Assembly: GCA_030530785.1 (NCBI GenBank)
Contig: JAUMUJ010000025.1
Coordinates: 1-33,283 of the forward strand
Direction: 5' to 3'
DNA length: 33,283 bases
Source of the DNA: Moraxella sp.
Lineage (GTDB): Bacteria > Pseudomonadota > Gammaproteobacteria > Pseudomonadales > Moraxellaceae
Positions 8,335 to 16,877 of this stretch are shown here, in pieces. The notes below the pieces were generated by a model that did not search any database, was not told where the DNA came from, and was given only the letters and a program-made list of their open reading frames with translations. Positions within the stretch are counted from its first letter, which is position 1. Every line of letters begins with the position of its first letter. Made by a program: the position numbers and the translations under genes.

Positions 8335-8994
8335 ATGTTTACAGGTATCATAGAAACGACAGGCACACTGACCGCCATGACGCCCACAGGGGGCGATGTT
8401 CGGCTGACGATACACGCTCCCAAGATGGATTTTGGCGATGTCAAATTGGGGGATTCTATTGCATCTAATGGCATTTGTCTCACGGTGGTGGCGATTGATG
8501 GCGACAGTTATGCGGTTGATGTTTCACGTGAAACATTGTCCATTTCGGCATTGAATGCGTGGAAAGTGGGCGACACACTTAATCTAGAAAAGGCCATGCT
8601 CCCCACCACTCGCTTTGGTGGGCATATCGTGGCAGGTCATGTGGACGGTGTGGGCAAAATCGCCAAAATCGCCAAAGACGCCCGCTCGGTCTATATAGAA
8701 GTCGCCATACCGCCAGAGCTGATGAAATACACCGCTGACAAAGGCTCAATCACGGTGGACGGCATTAGTCTGACGACCAACCGCATAAAACCGTCCGATA
8801 ACATTGTTTGTCTCAACATCATTCCCCATACAGCGGAGATGACTAACATCGCCCGTCATTGGTCGGTGGGGCGAGCGGTCAATATTGAAGTGGATTTGGT
8901 GGCTCGCTATTTGGAAAGATTATTGTTGGGACAAAAAGACGCACCAAAAAATAATTTGACAATGGAGTTTTTGGCGGATAATGGCTTTGTATGA
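8335..8994 (+). CDS. ribC: Riboflavin synthase, alpha chain
   Basis: The 219-residue enzyme dismutates two 6,7-dimethyl-8-ribityllumazines to riboflavin. It has the two tandem lumazine-binding barrels: the first starts MFTGIIETTG and the second near GGHIVAGHVDGVGKI around residue 100. ATG 8335 gives the near-universal MFTGIIE start; an ATG four codons earlier is in frame. Codons 62-67 are a perfect parS-like palindrome (8520-8535), read V-S-R-E-T. Here that replaces a natural V-x-x-E-T-L segment of the family without an obvious insertion. The C-terminal tail is ordinary. The gene is also called ribE in some species. Confidence 0.97.
   Translation: MFTGIIETTGTLTAMTPTGGDVRLTIHAPKMDFGDVKLGDSIASNGICLTVVAIDGDSYAVDVSRETLSISALNAWKVGDTLNLEKAMLPTTRFGGHIVAGHVDGVGKIAKIAKDARSVYIEVAIPPELMKYTADKGSITVDGISLTTNRIKPSDNIVCLNIIPHTAEMTNIARHWSVGRAVNIEVDLVARYLERLLLGQKDAPKNNLTMEFLADNGFV
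8520..8535. promoter_or_regulatory. parS-like site 7 (perfect palindrome, inside riboflavin synthase gene)
   Basis: TGTTTCACGTGAAACA is identical to site 1 and a perfect palindrome. Confidence 0.85.
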
Positions 8995-9100
8995 TTAAAT
9001 GAGCGAAAAGTAGGTGCGTGCCACACGCCAAATAAACCAAAATGATTTTCAGTTATTTTTAAAATCATAGAAAATAAATAAACAAAGCGAATTGAGTGAA

Positions 9101-9118
9101 GTTAAATTGCAATTTAAC
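9101..9118. promoter_or_regulatory. Perfect 18-bp palindrome upstream of the methyltransferase gene
   Basis: GTTAAATTGCAATTTAAC is a perfect palindrome 34 bp before the next start codon. It could be an operator for an unknown dimeric regulator. It carries no T-tract, so it is not a typical terminator. Confidence 0.4.
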
Positions 9119-9152
9119 CACAACAATCTTGTTTAATTAAAAAGTAGTATTT

Positions 9153-9596
9153 ATGAAACTAAAAATTCCACCTGTGGTTGTTACGATGGTTTTTGCTCTT
9201 TTAATGTGGGCTGTTTCCAATATTGATTTAATGTTTGGTTTTAAGTCATTTTCGTTGGCTATTTTAAGTATTTTACTGGGGGTTTTGGTAATTATTTTAG
9301 GAGTGTTAGAATTTAAAAAAGCCAAAGTTACTCTCAATCCGCTAGACCCCGAGCAAAGCCAAAATATTGTTAGTGCAGGTATTTATCAATACACTAGAAA
9401 TCCAATGTATTTGGGGATGGCGTTAATATTGGTGGGCGTGGCTTTTTATTTTGGCGGTATTTTATTATGGTTTTTTGTGGGGGGATTTTTGATTTATATG
9501 ACTTATTTTCAAATCATGCCAGAAGAAGAGATTTTAACAAAAAATTTTGGTAAAACTTATTTGAATTATAAACAAAAAGTACGGCGTTGGATTTAA
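9153..9596 (+). CDS. Isoprenylcysteine carboxyl methyltransferase-like membrane protein
   Basis: The 147-residue integral membrane protein has about four hydrophobic segments. It carries the ICMT/PEMT-type signature: GIYQYTRNPMYLG near residue 77 and a Glu-rich MPEEEILTKNFGKTYLNYKQKV block near the C-terminus. Members methylate small or lipid-like substrates using SAM at the membrane; the bacterial substrate is usually unknown. The start follows a poor ribosome site, with an 18-bp perfect palindrome (9101-9118) in its leader. It stands alone between riboflavin synthase and fmt. The C-terminal RRWI is typical of the bacterial family. Confidence 0.85.
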   Translation: MKLKIPPVVVTMVFALLMWAVSNIDLMFGFKSFSLAILSILLGVLVIILGVLEFKKAKVTLNPLDPEQSQNIVSAGIYQYTRNPMYLGMALILVGVAFYFGGILLWFFVGGFLIYMTYFQIMPEEEILTKNFGKTYLNYKQKVRRWI

Positions 9597-9709
9597 TGAA
9601 TTTATTATCTGTAAAATGTGCTTTTTTTTAAAAAGTGGTGTACTACGCACTAATATCAATAAAATCATTTACATAAACCAACGCAGTAAAAAAAATATAA
9701 GGTAAAACA

Positions 9710-10690
9710 ATGACCAAAAAACTACGCCTAATCTTTGCAGGCACACCAGACTTTGCCAAAGTCGCCTTACAAGCCTTGATTGACCACCAAGGTGAGCTAA
9801 GTATTGACATCGTGGCGGTCTATACTCAGCCCGACCGCAAGGCAGGACGTGGACAAAAATTGACGGCAAGCCCTGTCAAAGAGCTTGCCCTTGCCCATCA
9901 TATCCCTGTGGAACAGCCGATAAGTTTTAGCTTAAAGAGTGAGAGCGGGCAGGTTTCACGTGAAACACTTGATAATTATCGCCCTGATGTGATGATTGTC
10001 TGTGCGTACGGTTTGATTTTACCGCTTGGCGTGCTAAATACCCCGACCTATGGTTGCCTAAACATTCACGGCTCACTACTCCCCCGTTGGCGTGGGGCAG
10101 CCCCCATTCATCGGGCGATTTTGGCGGGTGATGACGAGACGGGCATTACCATTATGCAAATGGCACAGGGTCTGGATACGGGTGATATGCTCTATAAAAT
10201 CGCCTGCCCAATCAATGACACCGACACCACACAAACCCTACACGATAAGTTAGCCGAGCTTGGCGGACAGGCGATGATAACAGTATTAAAAGACTTGGCG
10301 ATTTATCAAGCCAATGCCAAGCCTCAAGACGACAGTTTGGCAAATTATGCCGAAAAAATTACCAACAATGAAGGACAAATTGATTGGAATAATAATGCTT
10401 GGCAAATTAACCGCCAAATCCGTGCTTTAAATGCTTATGTCTTTTTAAATGGCGAACGCATTAAACTGTTAGAGTGTACACCCATAAAATCCGACCAAAC
10501 CACGACCGAGATGGCAGGTAAGGTTGTCAGTGTGGGGCGAAAGGCGATACTGGTGGCGTGCGGTGCTGATGAAAATGGCGACCAGCATTTAATTAACATT
10601 ACCAAAATGCAATGGGCAGGGGGTAAACCTTTGACCGCTGAACAAATTGCGGTGGGCGATAAATTAAAAGACGGACAGGTTTTTGACTAG
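9710..10690 (+). CDS. fmt: Methionyl-tRNA formyltransferase
   Basis: The 326-residue enzyme formylates Met-tRNAfMet using 10-formyltetrahydrofolate. The N-terminal catalytic domain shows LIFAGTPDFAKVAL and the active-site block NIHGSLLPRWRGAAPIHRAI, with catalytic Asn118 and His120. The second catalytic motif, QGLDTGDM, is near residue 155. The C-terminal domain binds tRNA. Length is normal. Residues 81-86 (QVSRET) are encoded by a parS-like palindrome at 9952-9967, in a linker where homologues vary. It is co-oriented with the small gene at 10694 and with rsmB (gaps of 2-3 nt), so fmt-rsmB forms an operon as in many Proteobacteria; no def gene lies adjacent. Confidence 0.97.
   Translation: MTKKLRLIFAGTPDFAKVALQALIDHQGELSIDIVAVYTQPDRKAGRGQKLTASPVKELALAHHIPVEQPISFSLKSESGQVSRETLDNYRPDVMIVCAYGLILPLGVLNTPTYGCLNIHGSLLPRWRGAAPIHRAILAGDDETGITIMQMAQGLDTGDMLYKIACPINDTDTTQTLHDKLAELGGQAMITVLKDLAIYQANAKPQDDSLANYAEKITNNEGQIDWNNNAWQINRQIRALNAYVFLNGERIKLLECTPIKSDQTTTEMAGKVVSVGRKAILVACGADENGDQHLINITKMQWAGGKPLTAEQIAVGDKLKDGQVFD
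9952..9967. promoter_or_regulatory. parS-like site 8 (inside fmt)
   Basis: GGTTTCACGTGAAACA differs from the perfect palindrome only at the first base. Confidence 0.78.
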
Positions 10691-10693
10691 GCA

Positions 10694-11041
10694 ATGATGA
10701 TGAATGCCATCAGTGTGTATTATGAAAATTGGCAAATGGACTGTTGTGGTGAATCGTTTAAAATAGGCGATACGGTTCAATGGGACTGCGTAAAATCTAA
10801 TGATGATTTTTTAATTCAAGCGGATTATTATTATGAAGCTCATGATGATAGCGATGTGGTGATTATGGGTAAGGTGGCTGAAATTTATGGGATAGAGTGT
10901 CAATACGAAAAAAGAGAAAATGGCGTATTATATCCTATCGGTTATCATAAAACCCCAATCTCACAAGCCAAAGAATTTATGTCTGATAAAATGGCAGAAA
11001 GTGGTTTTTTAGTTGTATTAGATGATGTTGTGATTAAATAA
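10694..11041 (+). CDS. Small DUF6578-like hypothetical protein
   Basis: The 115-residue acidic protein opens with VYYENWQMDCCGESFKIGDTVQWD. This resembles DUF6578-type proteins, where a CCG motif and a short SH3-like strand pattern occur; the assignment is from memory and moderate. No catalytic motif is visible. It sits between fmt and rsmB, with 3 nt before it and 2 nt after, so it is translated from the same message although it is not part of the usual operon. Its codon use is more AT-rich than fmt, which suggests later insertion. Three consecutive ATGs at 10694-10702 leave the exact start open. Confidence 0.75.
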   Translation: MMMNAISVYYENWQMDCCGESFKIGDTVQWDCVKSNDDFLIQADYYYEAHDDSDVVIMGKVAEIYGIECQYEKRENGVLYPIGYHKTPISQAKEFMSDKMAESGFLVVLDDVVIK

Positions 11042-11043
11042 AA

Positions 11044-12369
11044 ATGATGAATAAAAATTTACCCGTCCGAGCCAATATTATTTTAACCCTTGAAAAAATC
11101 CATCAAGGGCAATCCTTATCATTACTGTTGGACGATTTATTAAACACCGTCAAAGATAACGAAAAAGGTTTTACCCACGAATTATTATTGGGCACGCTTC
11201 GCCACTGGTATGCCATCAGTCGCATTGGCGAGAGTTTAATAAAACAGCCCCCAACTGATATTAGCATTACTTGTGCGTTAAATATGGGCTTGTACGAGCT
11301 TTTATATATGAACACGCCCGATTATGCGATTATCAACGAAACATTAAATGCGGTAAAATCTTTAAATAAAAATTATGGCGTGGGACTGATTAACGCCATA
11401 TTGCGAAAAGTGGCAGATAAAAAAGAAAAATTCGCCAAAAAAACGCAAAAAAATCACAGCCTACCCAATTGGCTTGCCAAAGAATTAAAGCAAGATTGGG
11501 GCGAGCATTATGAAATGTTGGGGCAAAATTTGCGAAAGCCTGCTCCGATATTTTTGCGTGTCAATGGCAAATTTAGCACGTTGGATAATTACGCCAATTT
11601 GTTAAATTCTGCCAATATCGCTCATGAAATCCTACCGCTTGGCGTGGCACACGAGCGTGTGATTGGGCTGACCACATCGCAAAAGGTGCAGTCTTTACCA
11701 TATTTTCAAGACGGCTTTGTGAGTGTGCAAGACCGTCATGCTCAGCTTTGCGGATATATTTTAAAGGCGTTAAATCTGCCCAAAAACCTAAGACTGCTGG
11801 ACGCTTGCACCGCACCTGGGGGGAAACTTGCCCAACTGCTGGAACTGTCAAACGATGTGTTTCACGTGGAACACATCACGGCATTAGATAATGACGAAAA
11901 ACGCCTAAATCGTGTGTATGACAACCTATCAAGACTTCGCTTGTCAGACAAGGTGGACGTGATTTGTGCGGACGGCACGAGCTATCGTACGGACACGCCC
12001 TTTGATGTCATCGTGCTTGACGCACCGTGCAGTGCCACAGGGGTTATCAGGCGACACCCTGACATTGTTCTGCTTCGTACTGAGCAAGATGTCGCCCAAA
12101 CAGTCGCATTGCAGGCGGACATCTTGCAAAATCTGTGGCAAAATCTGGCGGTGGGCGGACATTTGTTGTACATTACCTGCTCACTGTTAAAGGCAGAAAA
12201 CGAACGCCAAATCGTGAATTTCCTTGCCAGTACGCCAAACGCCAAAACGGTGGATTTTGAATTGACCTTGCCTAATCACATCAAGCAAACGGTGGGTTAT
12301 CAGTGTTTGCCGTTAAATGATGATGATGGTGATGGGTTTTATTATGCTTTGCTACAAAAAGTGGATTAA
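11044..12369 (+). CDS. rsmB: 16S rRNA (cytosine-967-C5)-methyltransferase RsmB
   Basis: The 441-residue enzyme has an N-terminal NusB-like RNA-binding domain (about 1-140) and a C-terminal Rossmann methyltransferase. The SAM-binding loop is LLDACTAPGGK (about 251-261). Two catalytic cysteines appear in DAPCSATG (Cys329) and ITCSLL (Cys379), as expected for m5C RNA methyltransferases of the RsmB/NOP2 family. It methylates C967 of 16S rRNA. Residues about 272-276 (FHVEH) are encoded by a parS-like site at 11858-11873, between motif I and the next strand. That segment is slightly longer than in typical RsmB. It is last in the fmt operon. Confidence 0.97.
   Translation: MMNKNLPVRANIILTLEKIHQGQSLSLLLDDLLNTVKDNEKGFTHELLLGTLRHWYAISRIGESLIKQPPTDISITCALNMGLYELLYMNTPDYAIINETLNAVKSLNKNYGVGLINAILRKVADKKEKFAKKTQKNHSLPNWLAKELKQDWGEHYEMLGQNLRKPAPIFLRVNGKFSTLDNYANLLNSANIAHEILPLGVAHERVIGLTTSQKVQSLPYFQDGFVSVQDRHAQLCGYILKALNLPKNLRLLDACTAPGGKLAQLLELSNDVFHVEHITALDNDEKRLNRVYDNLSRLRLSDKVDVICADGTSYRTDTPFDVIVLDAPCSATGVIRRHPDIVLLRTEQDVAQTVALQADILQNLWQNLAVGGHLLYITCSLLKAENERQIVNFLASTPNAKTVDFELTLPNHIKQTVGYQCLPLNDDDGDGFYYALLQKVD
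11858..11873. promoter_or_regulatory. parS-like site 9 (inside rsmB)
   Basis: TGTTTCACGTGGAACA has the CACGTG core and one arm asymmetry. It is read in a different frame from the others, giving F-H-V-E. Confidence 0.78.
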
Positions 12370-12520
12370 AGGCAAAATAAATGATAATATGAACATTATT
12401 GTTTGATGAAATCGATAACCAACCACCAAAATCATTTGTCAAGATTGTATCAATTTGGATAGATAGGCATTTAAAGAAAAATATCAGATGTATTATGATT
12501 GATAAATAATAGGAGTTGTG

Positions 12521-12751
12521 ATGGATATTAAGCCAATACAAACCATTGAACAAGCTGTTCAATACATACAGTCAATTCCAATCCAAAGACAGCAAAGTAT
12601 TTTTGAATATTTGTATGCTGATATGATTGATTATCAAAGCAGGTCAAAAATAAATCAAGAAAAACGCCAATTTGGGTTATATCAAGGCAAAGGTGGTTTT
12701 AAATTGTCTGATGATTGGGAAATGGGCGAAGAAGAATTGCTGGGATTATAA
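12521..12751 (+). CDS. Antitoxin of a VapBC-type pair (DUF2281-like)
   Basis: The 76-residue protein is acidic at its C-terminus (DWEMGEEELLG). The KRQFGLYQGKGGFKLSDDWEMG segment resembles DUF2281-type antitoxins, whose C-terminal part wraps the toxin. No clear ribbon-helix-helix is seen; the N-terminus is a short helical region. It is preceded by AGGAG at 12511-12515. I prefer ATG 12521 over GTG 12518 for spacing. Its stop is 1 nt before the start of the PIN-type toxin gene, the usual antitoxin-toxin layout. The antitoxin is intact while the toxin is interrupted. Confidence 0.8.
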   Translation: MDIKPIQTIEQAVQYIQSIPIQRQQSIFEYLYADMIDYQSRSKINQEKRQFGLYQGKGGFKLSDDWEMGEEELLGL

Positions 12752-12752
12752 C

Positions 12753-13157
12753 ATGAAAAATCAGTATGTTATAGATACACATATTTTTCTATGATTGGTT
12801 TTTAATCCTGATAAAATTACTGCTAAAATCAGACAATTATTGGAAGATAAAAACAATCAAGTTTTTATCTGCAATACCAGTTTTTGGGAAATTTCCATTA
12901 AGTACAATCTAGGCAAATTGGATTTAAATGGCGTATCGCACAAAGAATTGCCTAATATTGCGGTAAAAATGGGTATTGAAATTATACAAGTTAATTATGA
13001 TATTATGGCAAATTTTTATCAATTACCAAAAGTAGAAAAACACAAAGACCCATTTGATAGAATTATGATTTATTATTGTATTTATCATAAATTAACATTG
13101 GTTTCTATTGATGATAAATGCAATGAATATCAAAAGCTTGGTTTGAATTTAATATAA
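12753..13157 (+). pseudogene. PIN-domain (VapC-type) toxin, interrupted by an in-frame TGA
   Basis: ATG 12753 encodes MKNQYVIDTHIFL, then TGA at 12792-12794, then the same frame continues LVFNPDKITAKIRQLL to 13157. In PIN toxins the block D-T-H-x-F-L is followed by W, so TGA most likely replaces TGG (Trp). The nuclease acidic residues are otherwise present: Asp8 in DTH, Glu in SFWEISIKYNLGKLDL, and Asp in DPFDRIMIYYC. Full length would be 134 codons, normal for the family. VapC toxins cleave tRNA or rRNA. A start after the stop would lack Asp8 and should be dead. UGA read-through is an unlikely alternative. Confidence 0.85.
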
Positions 13158-13182
13158 TTTTTTTAATTTAAAAGGTACTTTT

Positions 13183-14595
13183 ATGAACTATATCAGCACT
13201 CGTGGTCATACCGCTCCCATGCCATTTAGCGATGTTTTGCTTATGGGGCTTGCCCCTGACGGTGGCTTAATGCTCCCTGAAACCTACCCGCAGATTGACC
13301 GTGCGACTTTGGATAAATGGCGAATGCTGTCTTATACCGAGCTTGCTTTTGAGATTATGTCGCTGTTTGCCACCGACATTGCCAAAGATGATTTAAAGGC
13401 TTTGATTGACAAAACTTACACCAAAACCGCCTTTGGTACAGATGAGATTACTCCTGTTCGTACGCTGACAGATGGCATTAAAATTTTGGAGTTGTCCAAT
13501 GGCGTAACGCTTGCCTTTAAAGACATGGCAATGCAGTTTTTGGGTAATGCTTTTGAATATGTTCTAAAACAAAAAAACAAACGTCTGACCATCATCGGGG
13601 CAACCTCTGGCGATACAGGCAGTGCCGCCGAATATGCCTTGCGTGGTAAGGATAATATTGATGTCTTTATGATGTCGCCACACGGCAAAATGAGCGAATT
13701 TCAACGGGCTCAAATGTACAGTCTCATGGACGATAACATTCATAACATCGCCATTGACGGTATGTTTGATGATTGCCAAGACATCGTAAAAGCCATTCAG
13801 CAAGATAAAACCTTTAAAGATAAATACCACATCGGCACGGTCAATTCTATTAACTGGGGTCGCATTTTGGCTCAAATTGTTTATTACTTTAAGGGCTATT
13901 TTAATGCCACCAATAATAATGATGAAAAGGTGAGTTTTTGTGTGCCGTCTGGTAATTTTGGTAATGTTTGTGCAGGTCATATCGCCCGTGAAATGGGATT
14001 GCCGATTCATCGTTTGATTGTGGCGACCAATGAAAATGATGTATTAAATGAATTTTTTAAAACAGGCAAATACATTCCAAGAAAAGCAAGCGAGACTTAT
14101 GTAACATCAAGTCCGTCTATGGACATTTCAAAAGCATCTAATTTTGAGCGGTTTATTTATTTGCTCATTGGTAAAGATGGCGATGAATTAAATCAGCTGT
14201 GGCAAGATGTGAATGACGGTAAAGGATTTGATTTGTCGCATTTATTACATGATGTCAATCATAAATACGGTTTTGTGTCGGGCAAATCCACGCACGCTGA
14301 CCGCATTGCCACGATTAAGGCGGTGTGGGAGAGCGATAAGGATTTGTTGGACCCGCACACCGCAGACGGCGTAAAAGTCGCTCGTGAAGTGCGTCTGAGC
14401 GATGAGACCATTATCGTGGCGGAGACAGCATTGCCCGCCAAATTTGCCGAGACGATTGTAGAGGCGGTTGGGCAAATTGACATTCCCAGACCTGAGCATA
14501 CCAAAGACATAGAAAGCCTGCCACAAAAAGTGATTGTTTTGGAAAATAAGGCAGAACTTGTTAAAGAGCAGATTGAGAAGTTTGTGAAGCTGTGA
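13183..14595 (+). CDS. thrC: Threonine synthase
   Basis: The 470-residue PLP enzyme converts O-phosphohomoserine to threonine. MNYISTRGHTAPMPFSDVLLMGLAPDGGLMLP is the standard N-terminus of the long (gammaproteobacterial/yeast) form. The PLP lysine lies in TLAFKDMAMQFLG (Lys113), and GATSGDTGSAAEYAL is the phosphate-binding loop. SGNFGNVCAGHIA is also conserved. Length is typical. It stands alone, not beside hom or thrB. An AAAAGG ribosome site lies just before ATG 13183. A weak hairpin follows at about 14599-14640. Toxin-antitoxin and restriction-like genes flank it on both sides. Confidence 0.97.
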   Translation: MNYISTRGHTAPMPFSDVLLMGLAPDGGLMLPETYPQIDRATLDKWRMLSYTELAFEIMSLFATDIAKDDLKALIDKTYTKTAFGTDEITPVRTLTDGIKILELSNGVTLAFKDMAMQFLGNAFEYVLKQKNKRLTIIGATSGDTGSAAEYALRGKDNIDVFMMSPHGKMSEFQRAQMYSLMDDNIHNIAIDGMFDDCQDIVKAIQQDKTFKDKYHIGTVNSINWGRILAQIVYYFKGYFNATNNNDEKVSFCVPSGNFGNVCAGHIAREMGLPIHRLIVATNENDVLNEFFKTGKYIPRKASETYVTSSPSMDISKASNFERFIYLLIGKDGDELNQLWQDVNDGKGFDLSHLLHDVNHKYGFVSGKSTHADRIATIKAVWESDKDLLDPHTADGVKVAREVRLSDETIIVAETALPAKFAETIVEAVGQIDIPRPEHTKDIESLPQKVIVLENKAELVKEQIEKFVKL

Positions 14596-14598
14596 TGA

Positions 14599-14640
14599 TA
14601 AAAGCCGTTCTGTTGGAAAATAGGACGGTTTAATTTTATT
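14599..14640 (+). terminator. Possible terminator after thrC
   Basis: AAAGCCGTTCT pairs imperfectly (with G-T pairs) with AGGACGGTTT, followed by T-rich DNA. The stem is weaker than the others in the window. Confidence 0.45.
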
Positions 14641-14657
14641 TAATTTAAGAGTTTGTG

Positions 14658-16451
14658 ATGATTAAAAATGCCAGTCCCTATACCCTGACAGACATTCTTT
14701 CCAAAAAAGATAATGATGAATGTTTGTATGTTATTCCGCCCTATCAAAGAGCATATGCTTGGGGAAAGTCTGAATGGGAAGAGCTATTTAATGATTTGCT
14801 AATCAATGACAAAGGTTATTTTTTGGGTTCATTGATTTGTATCGGCAATCCAAATGAGTATAAAGTGATTGACGGGCAACAACGTTTAACGACGCTTAGT
14901 GTTTTATTACTCAGCGTTTATCAGCAAATTGAAAAGTTAAAAAAAGATTTTTCGGCTAACATGAGTGATGAAAATATGGCTGATTATTTGTGGTTAAAAA
15001 GAGCCATTATCACAAATCATGATTGTCGCTTGACGCTTTCTATTCAAAATGAAAATAAAGACGATTGACTTTATTTGGCAAAATTTACATTAGACAATAA
15101 AGCACAAATAGATAAACCTAGCAATTTCGGCAATCGCCGAATATCAAAGGCTTATGAATATTTTAATGTACTTATCAATAATCAAATTATAAAACTTGAT
15201 GATGAAAATTGCACCAAAGAAGCGAAAAAACAGACGTTTAGAGTGTTGTTTGAATTTTTGGAAAAAGTTAAATCAGCCATGCTGATTAGAATAGAAACTG
15301 ATAATGAGCAGTCTGCCTTTTTATTATTTGAAAGTTTAAATAATCGTGGTTTGCCATTATCTCCCATTGATTTGATTAAAAATAAAATCTTAGAGAAAAT
15401 GAATGGGGATATTGAAAAAAATAACGAAAATTGGCAAAAAATTTTGAAAAATATCGGCGAAAAAGCCAATTTGCAAGAGCGTTTTTTAAGGCATTTTTAT
15501 ATGACCTATGCCGATATTTTGCCCGAACCACCAAAAGACAAAGAGGGTAATCTGACCATACCAAAAGTAACCAAAAGCAATTTGATTGATTTTTATAACA
15601 AACAAATTGACAAAGATGTTCAATTTGTTTTTGATAATTTAATTAAAAAATCAGAAATTTATGGATTGCTTACCAACCCAAATCAAATCACTGATGACAC
15701 TAATGTCGCCAAAAAATATCAAGAAAAATTGATAAATCTGCATTATTTAGGCATCAGTCAGGCTTATATGTTATTAGCCTTTGTTTTTGAAAAGCATAAA
15801 GAGCAAGATTTTACCGATTTGTTGGAATTTTTGGAATTTTGGTTTATTTGTCGCCATGCCACAAATGAGCCACCCACCCACCAATTAGATAAGATTTTTG
15901 CCGAACTTACCCATACTCAAAAACAAGATTATGATTTTGAATTGATAAAATCTACACTGTTTGGATGCTTAGACAAAGACAGAATCAAAAAATCATTGAG
16001 TAATGCCGATATTTATGATTATCCTAATTTGGTTCGCAATATTTTAATCCGCTTAGAACAAAACTTGCGAAACAAACAGACAGCCGTAGACTTTTGGAAA
16101 AAAACAAATAAACAACCCGTGTGGACGATTGAGCATATCTATCCACAAAATCCGCATGATGAGAAAGATTGGGGAGATGATGAGCAAAATGCACGGTTAA
16201 AACAAAAATTACACAGTTTGGGTAATTTAACCCTGACTTGCTATAATGGCTCATATTCTAACAAAAAATATGCCGAAAAATGCCAAGTTACTGACGATGG
16301 TAAACCAGTTGGTTTGATAAATGGCGACATTAAAATCAATCAAACCTTGCCAACACCAAGCGATAATACAAATGATTGGACAGCCAAAGAAATTGATGAA
16401 AGAACAGAGTGGTTGATTGAGCAATTTCTTGATTTTTTCTATAAGAGCTGA
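14658..16451 (+). pseudogene. GmrSD-like DUF262/DUF1524 protein split by an in-frame TGA
   Basis: The first part (to 15068) has the DUF262 motifs PPYQRAYAWGKSEWEEL and IDGQQRLTTLSVLLLS, the nucleotide-handling part of GmrS-type proteins. A TGA at 15066-15068 follows, and the same frame then continues through LYLAKFTLDNKA to 16451. The second part ends with the DUF1524 HNH-type nuclease motifs WTIEHIYPQNP and LGNLTLTCYNGSYSNKKYAEK. Full length would be about 597 codons. GmrSD-type (type IV) systems cut modified phage DNA. Both halves are clean in one frame, so a single nonsense change is the simplest explanation. The second half could restart at TTG 15075, which would resemble separate S and D subunits. 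ATG 14658 follows AAGAG. Confidence 0.85.
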
Positions 16452-16877
16452 TGTTAAATTGCAAAGCTATTTTAGAGATAAAGTGGCTTTTTATATTGAA
16501 TATAAATAAACTCATCAGCCAAATGATAGCTTAAACAAATGTGGGTTGATGACGATATTTGTTTTGGTGTTTGAGGTGAAATCATGCGAAATTTAAAACC
16601 ATTAAATATCATAACGTTTACTGTTTGGCGTAAAAATTGTAGTTGAAGATGTCTTGGTAAGGTGCGGTTGGTCTATAAAGCCGTGCCAGTTTGGACTGTT
16701 GGGGTCTATTTGGGGGCAGATTTGCGGTCAGATTGGCTAAAAATTTTCAGAAGTTGTGTTTTTGTCGGAAAGTTACCGCCAAATAGCGATAAATGCTTTG
16801 ATGGTGGGGTGGGTTTTGTTATGCTAGGAACAGTCATGGGTTTGTCCCATTTTTTTAGCATAACAATGGATATTTTT
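16452..16877 (+). other. Long leader/intergenic region before the LysM gene
   Basis: This 426-bp region has no recognisable gene. From 16662 it stays open in the LysM frame, but the 72 codons show no conserved features and precede a signal peptide, so I treat them as non-coding. It ends in a nested hairpin at 16819-16863. Confidence 0.5.
16819..16863 (+). promoter_or_regulatory. Nested hairpin / attenuator-like structure before the LysM gene
   Basis: ATGGG (16836-16840) pairs with CCCAT (16846-16850) and runs into TTTTTT, like a small terminator. Outside it, TTATGCTA (16819-16826) pairs perfectly with TAGCATAA (16856-16863). The structure ends 14 nt before the ATG, close to the ribosome-binding region. 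Confidence 0.45.

Noticed and set aside
11573-12245. Long minus-strand and alternate-frame ORFs over rsmB
   Set aside because: They are shadows of rsmB, which has full family motifs on the + strand.
15075-16451. Separate GmrD-like gene starting at TTG 15075
   Set aside because: There is no ribosome-binding site, and the frame is the same as the upstream half with only one stop between, so a broken single gene is simpler.
16662-16877. N-terminal extension of the LysM protein by 72 codons
   Set aside because: The frame is open, but it precedes a clear signal peptide, crosses a nested hairpin, and shows no conserved features.
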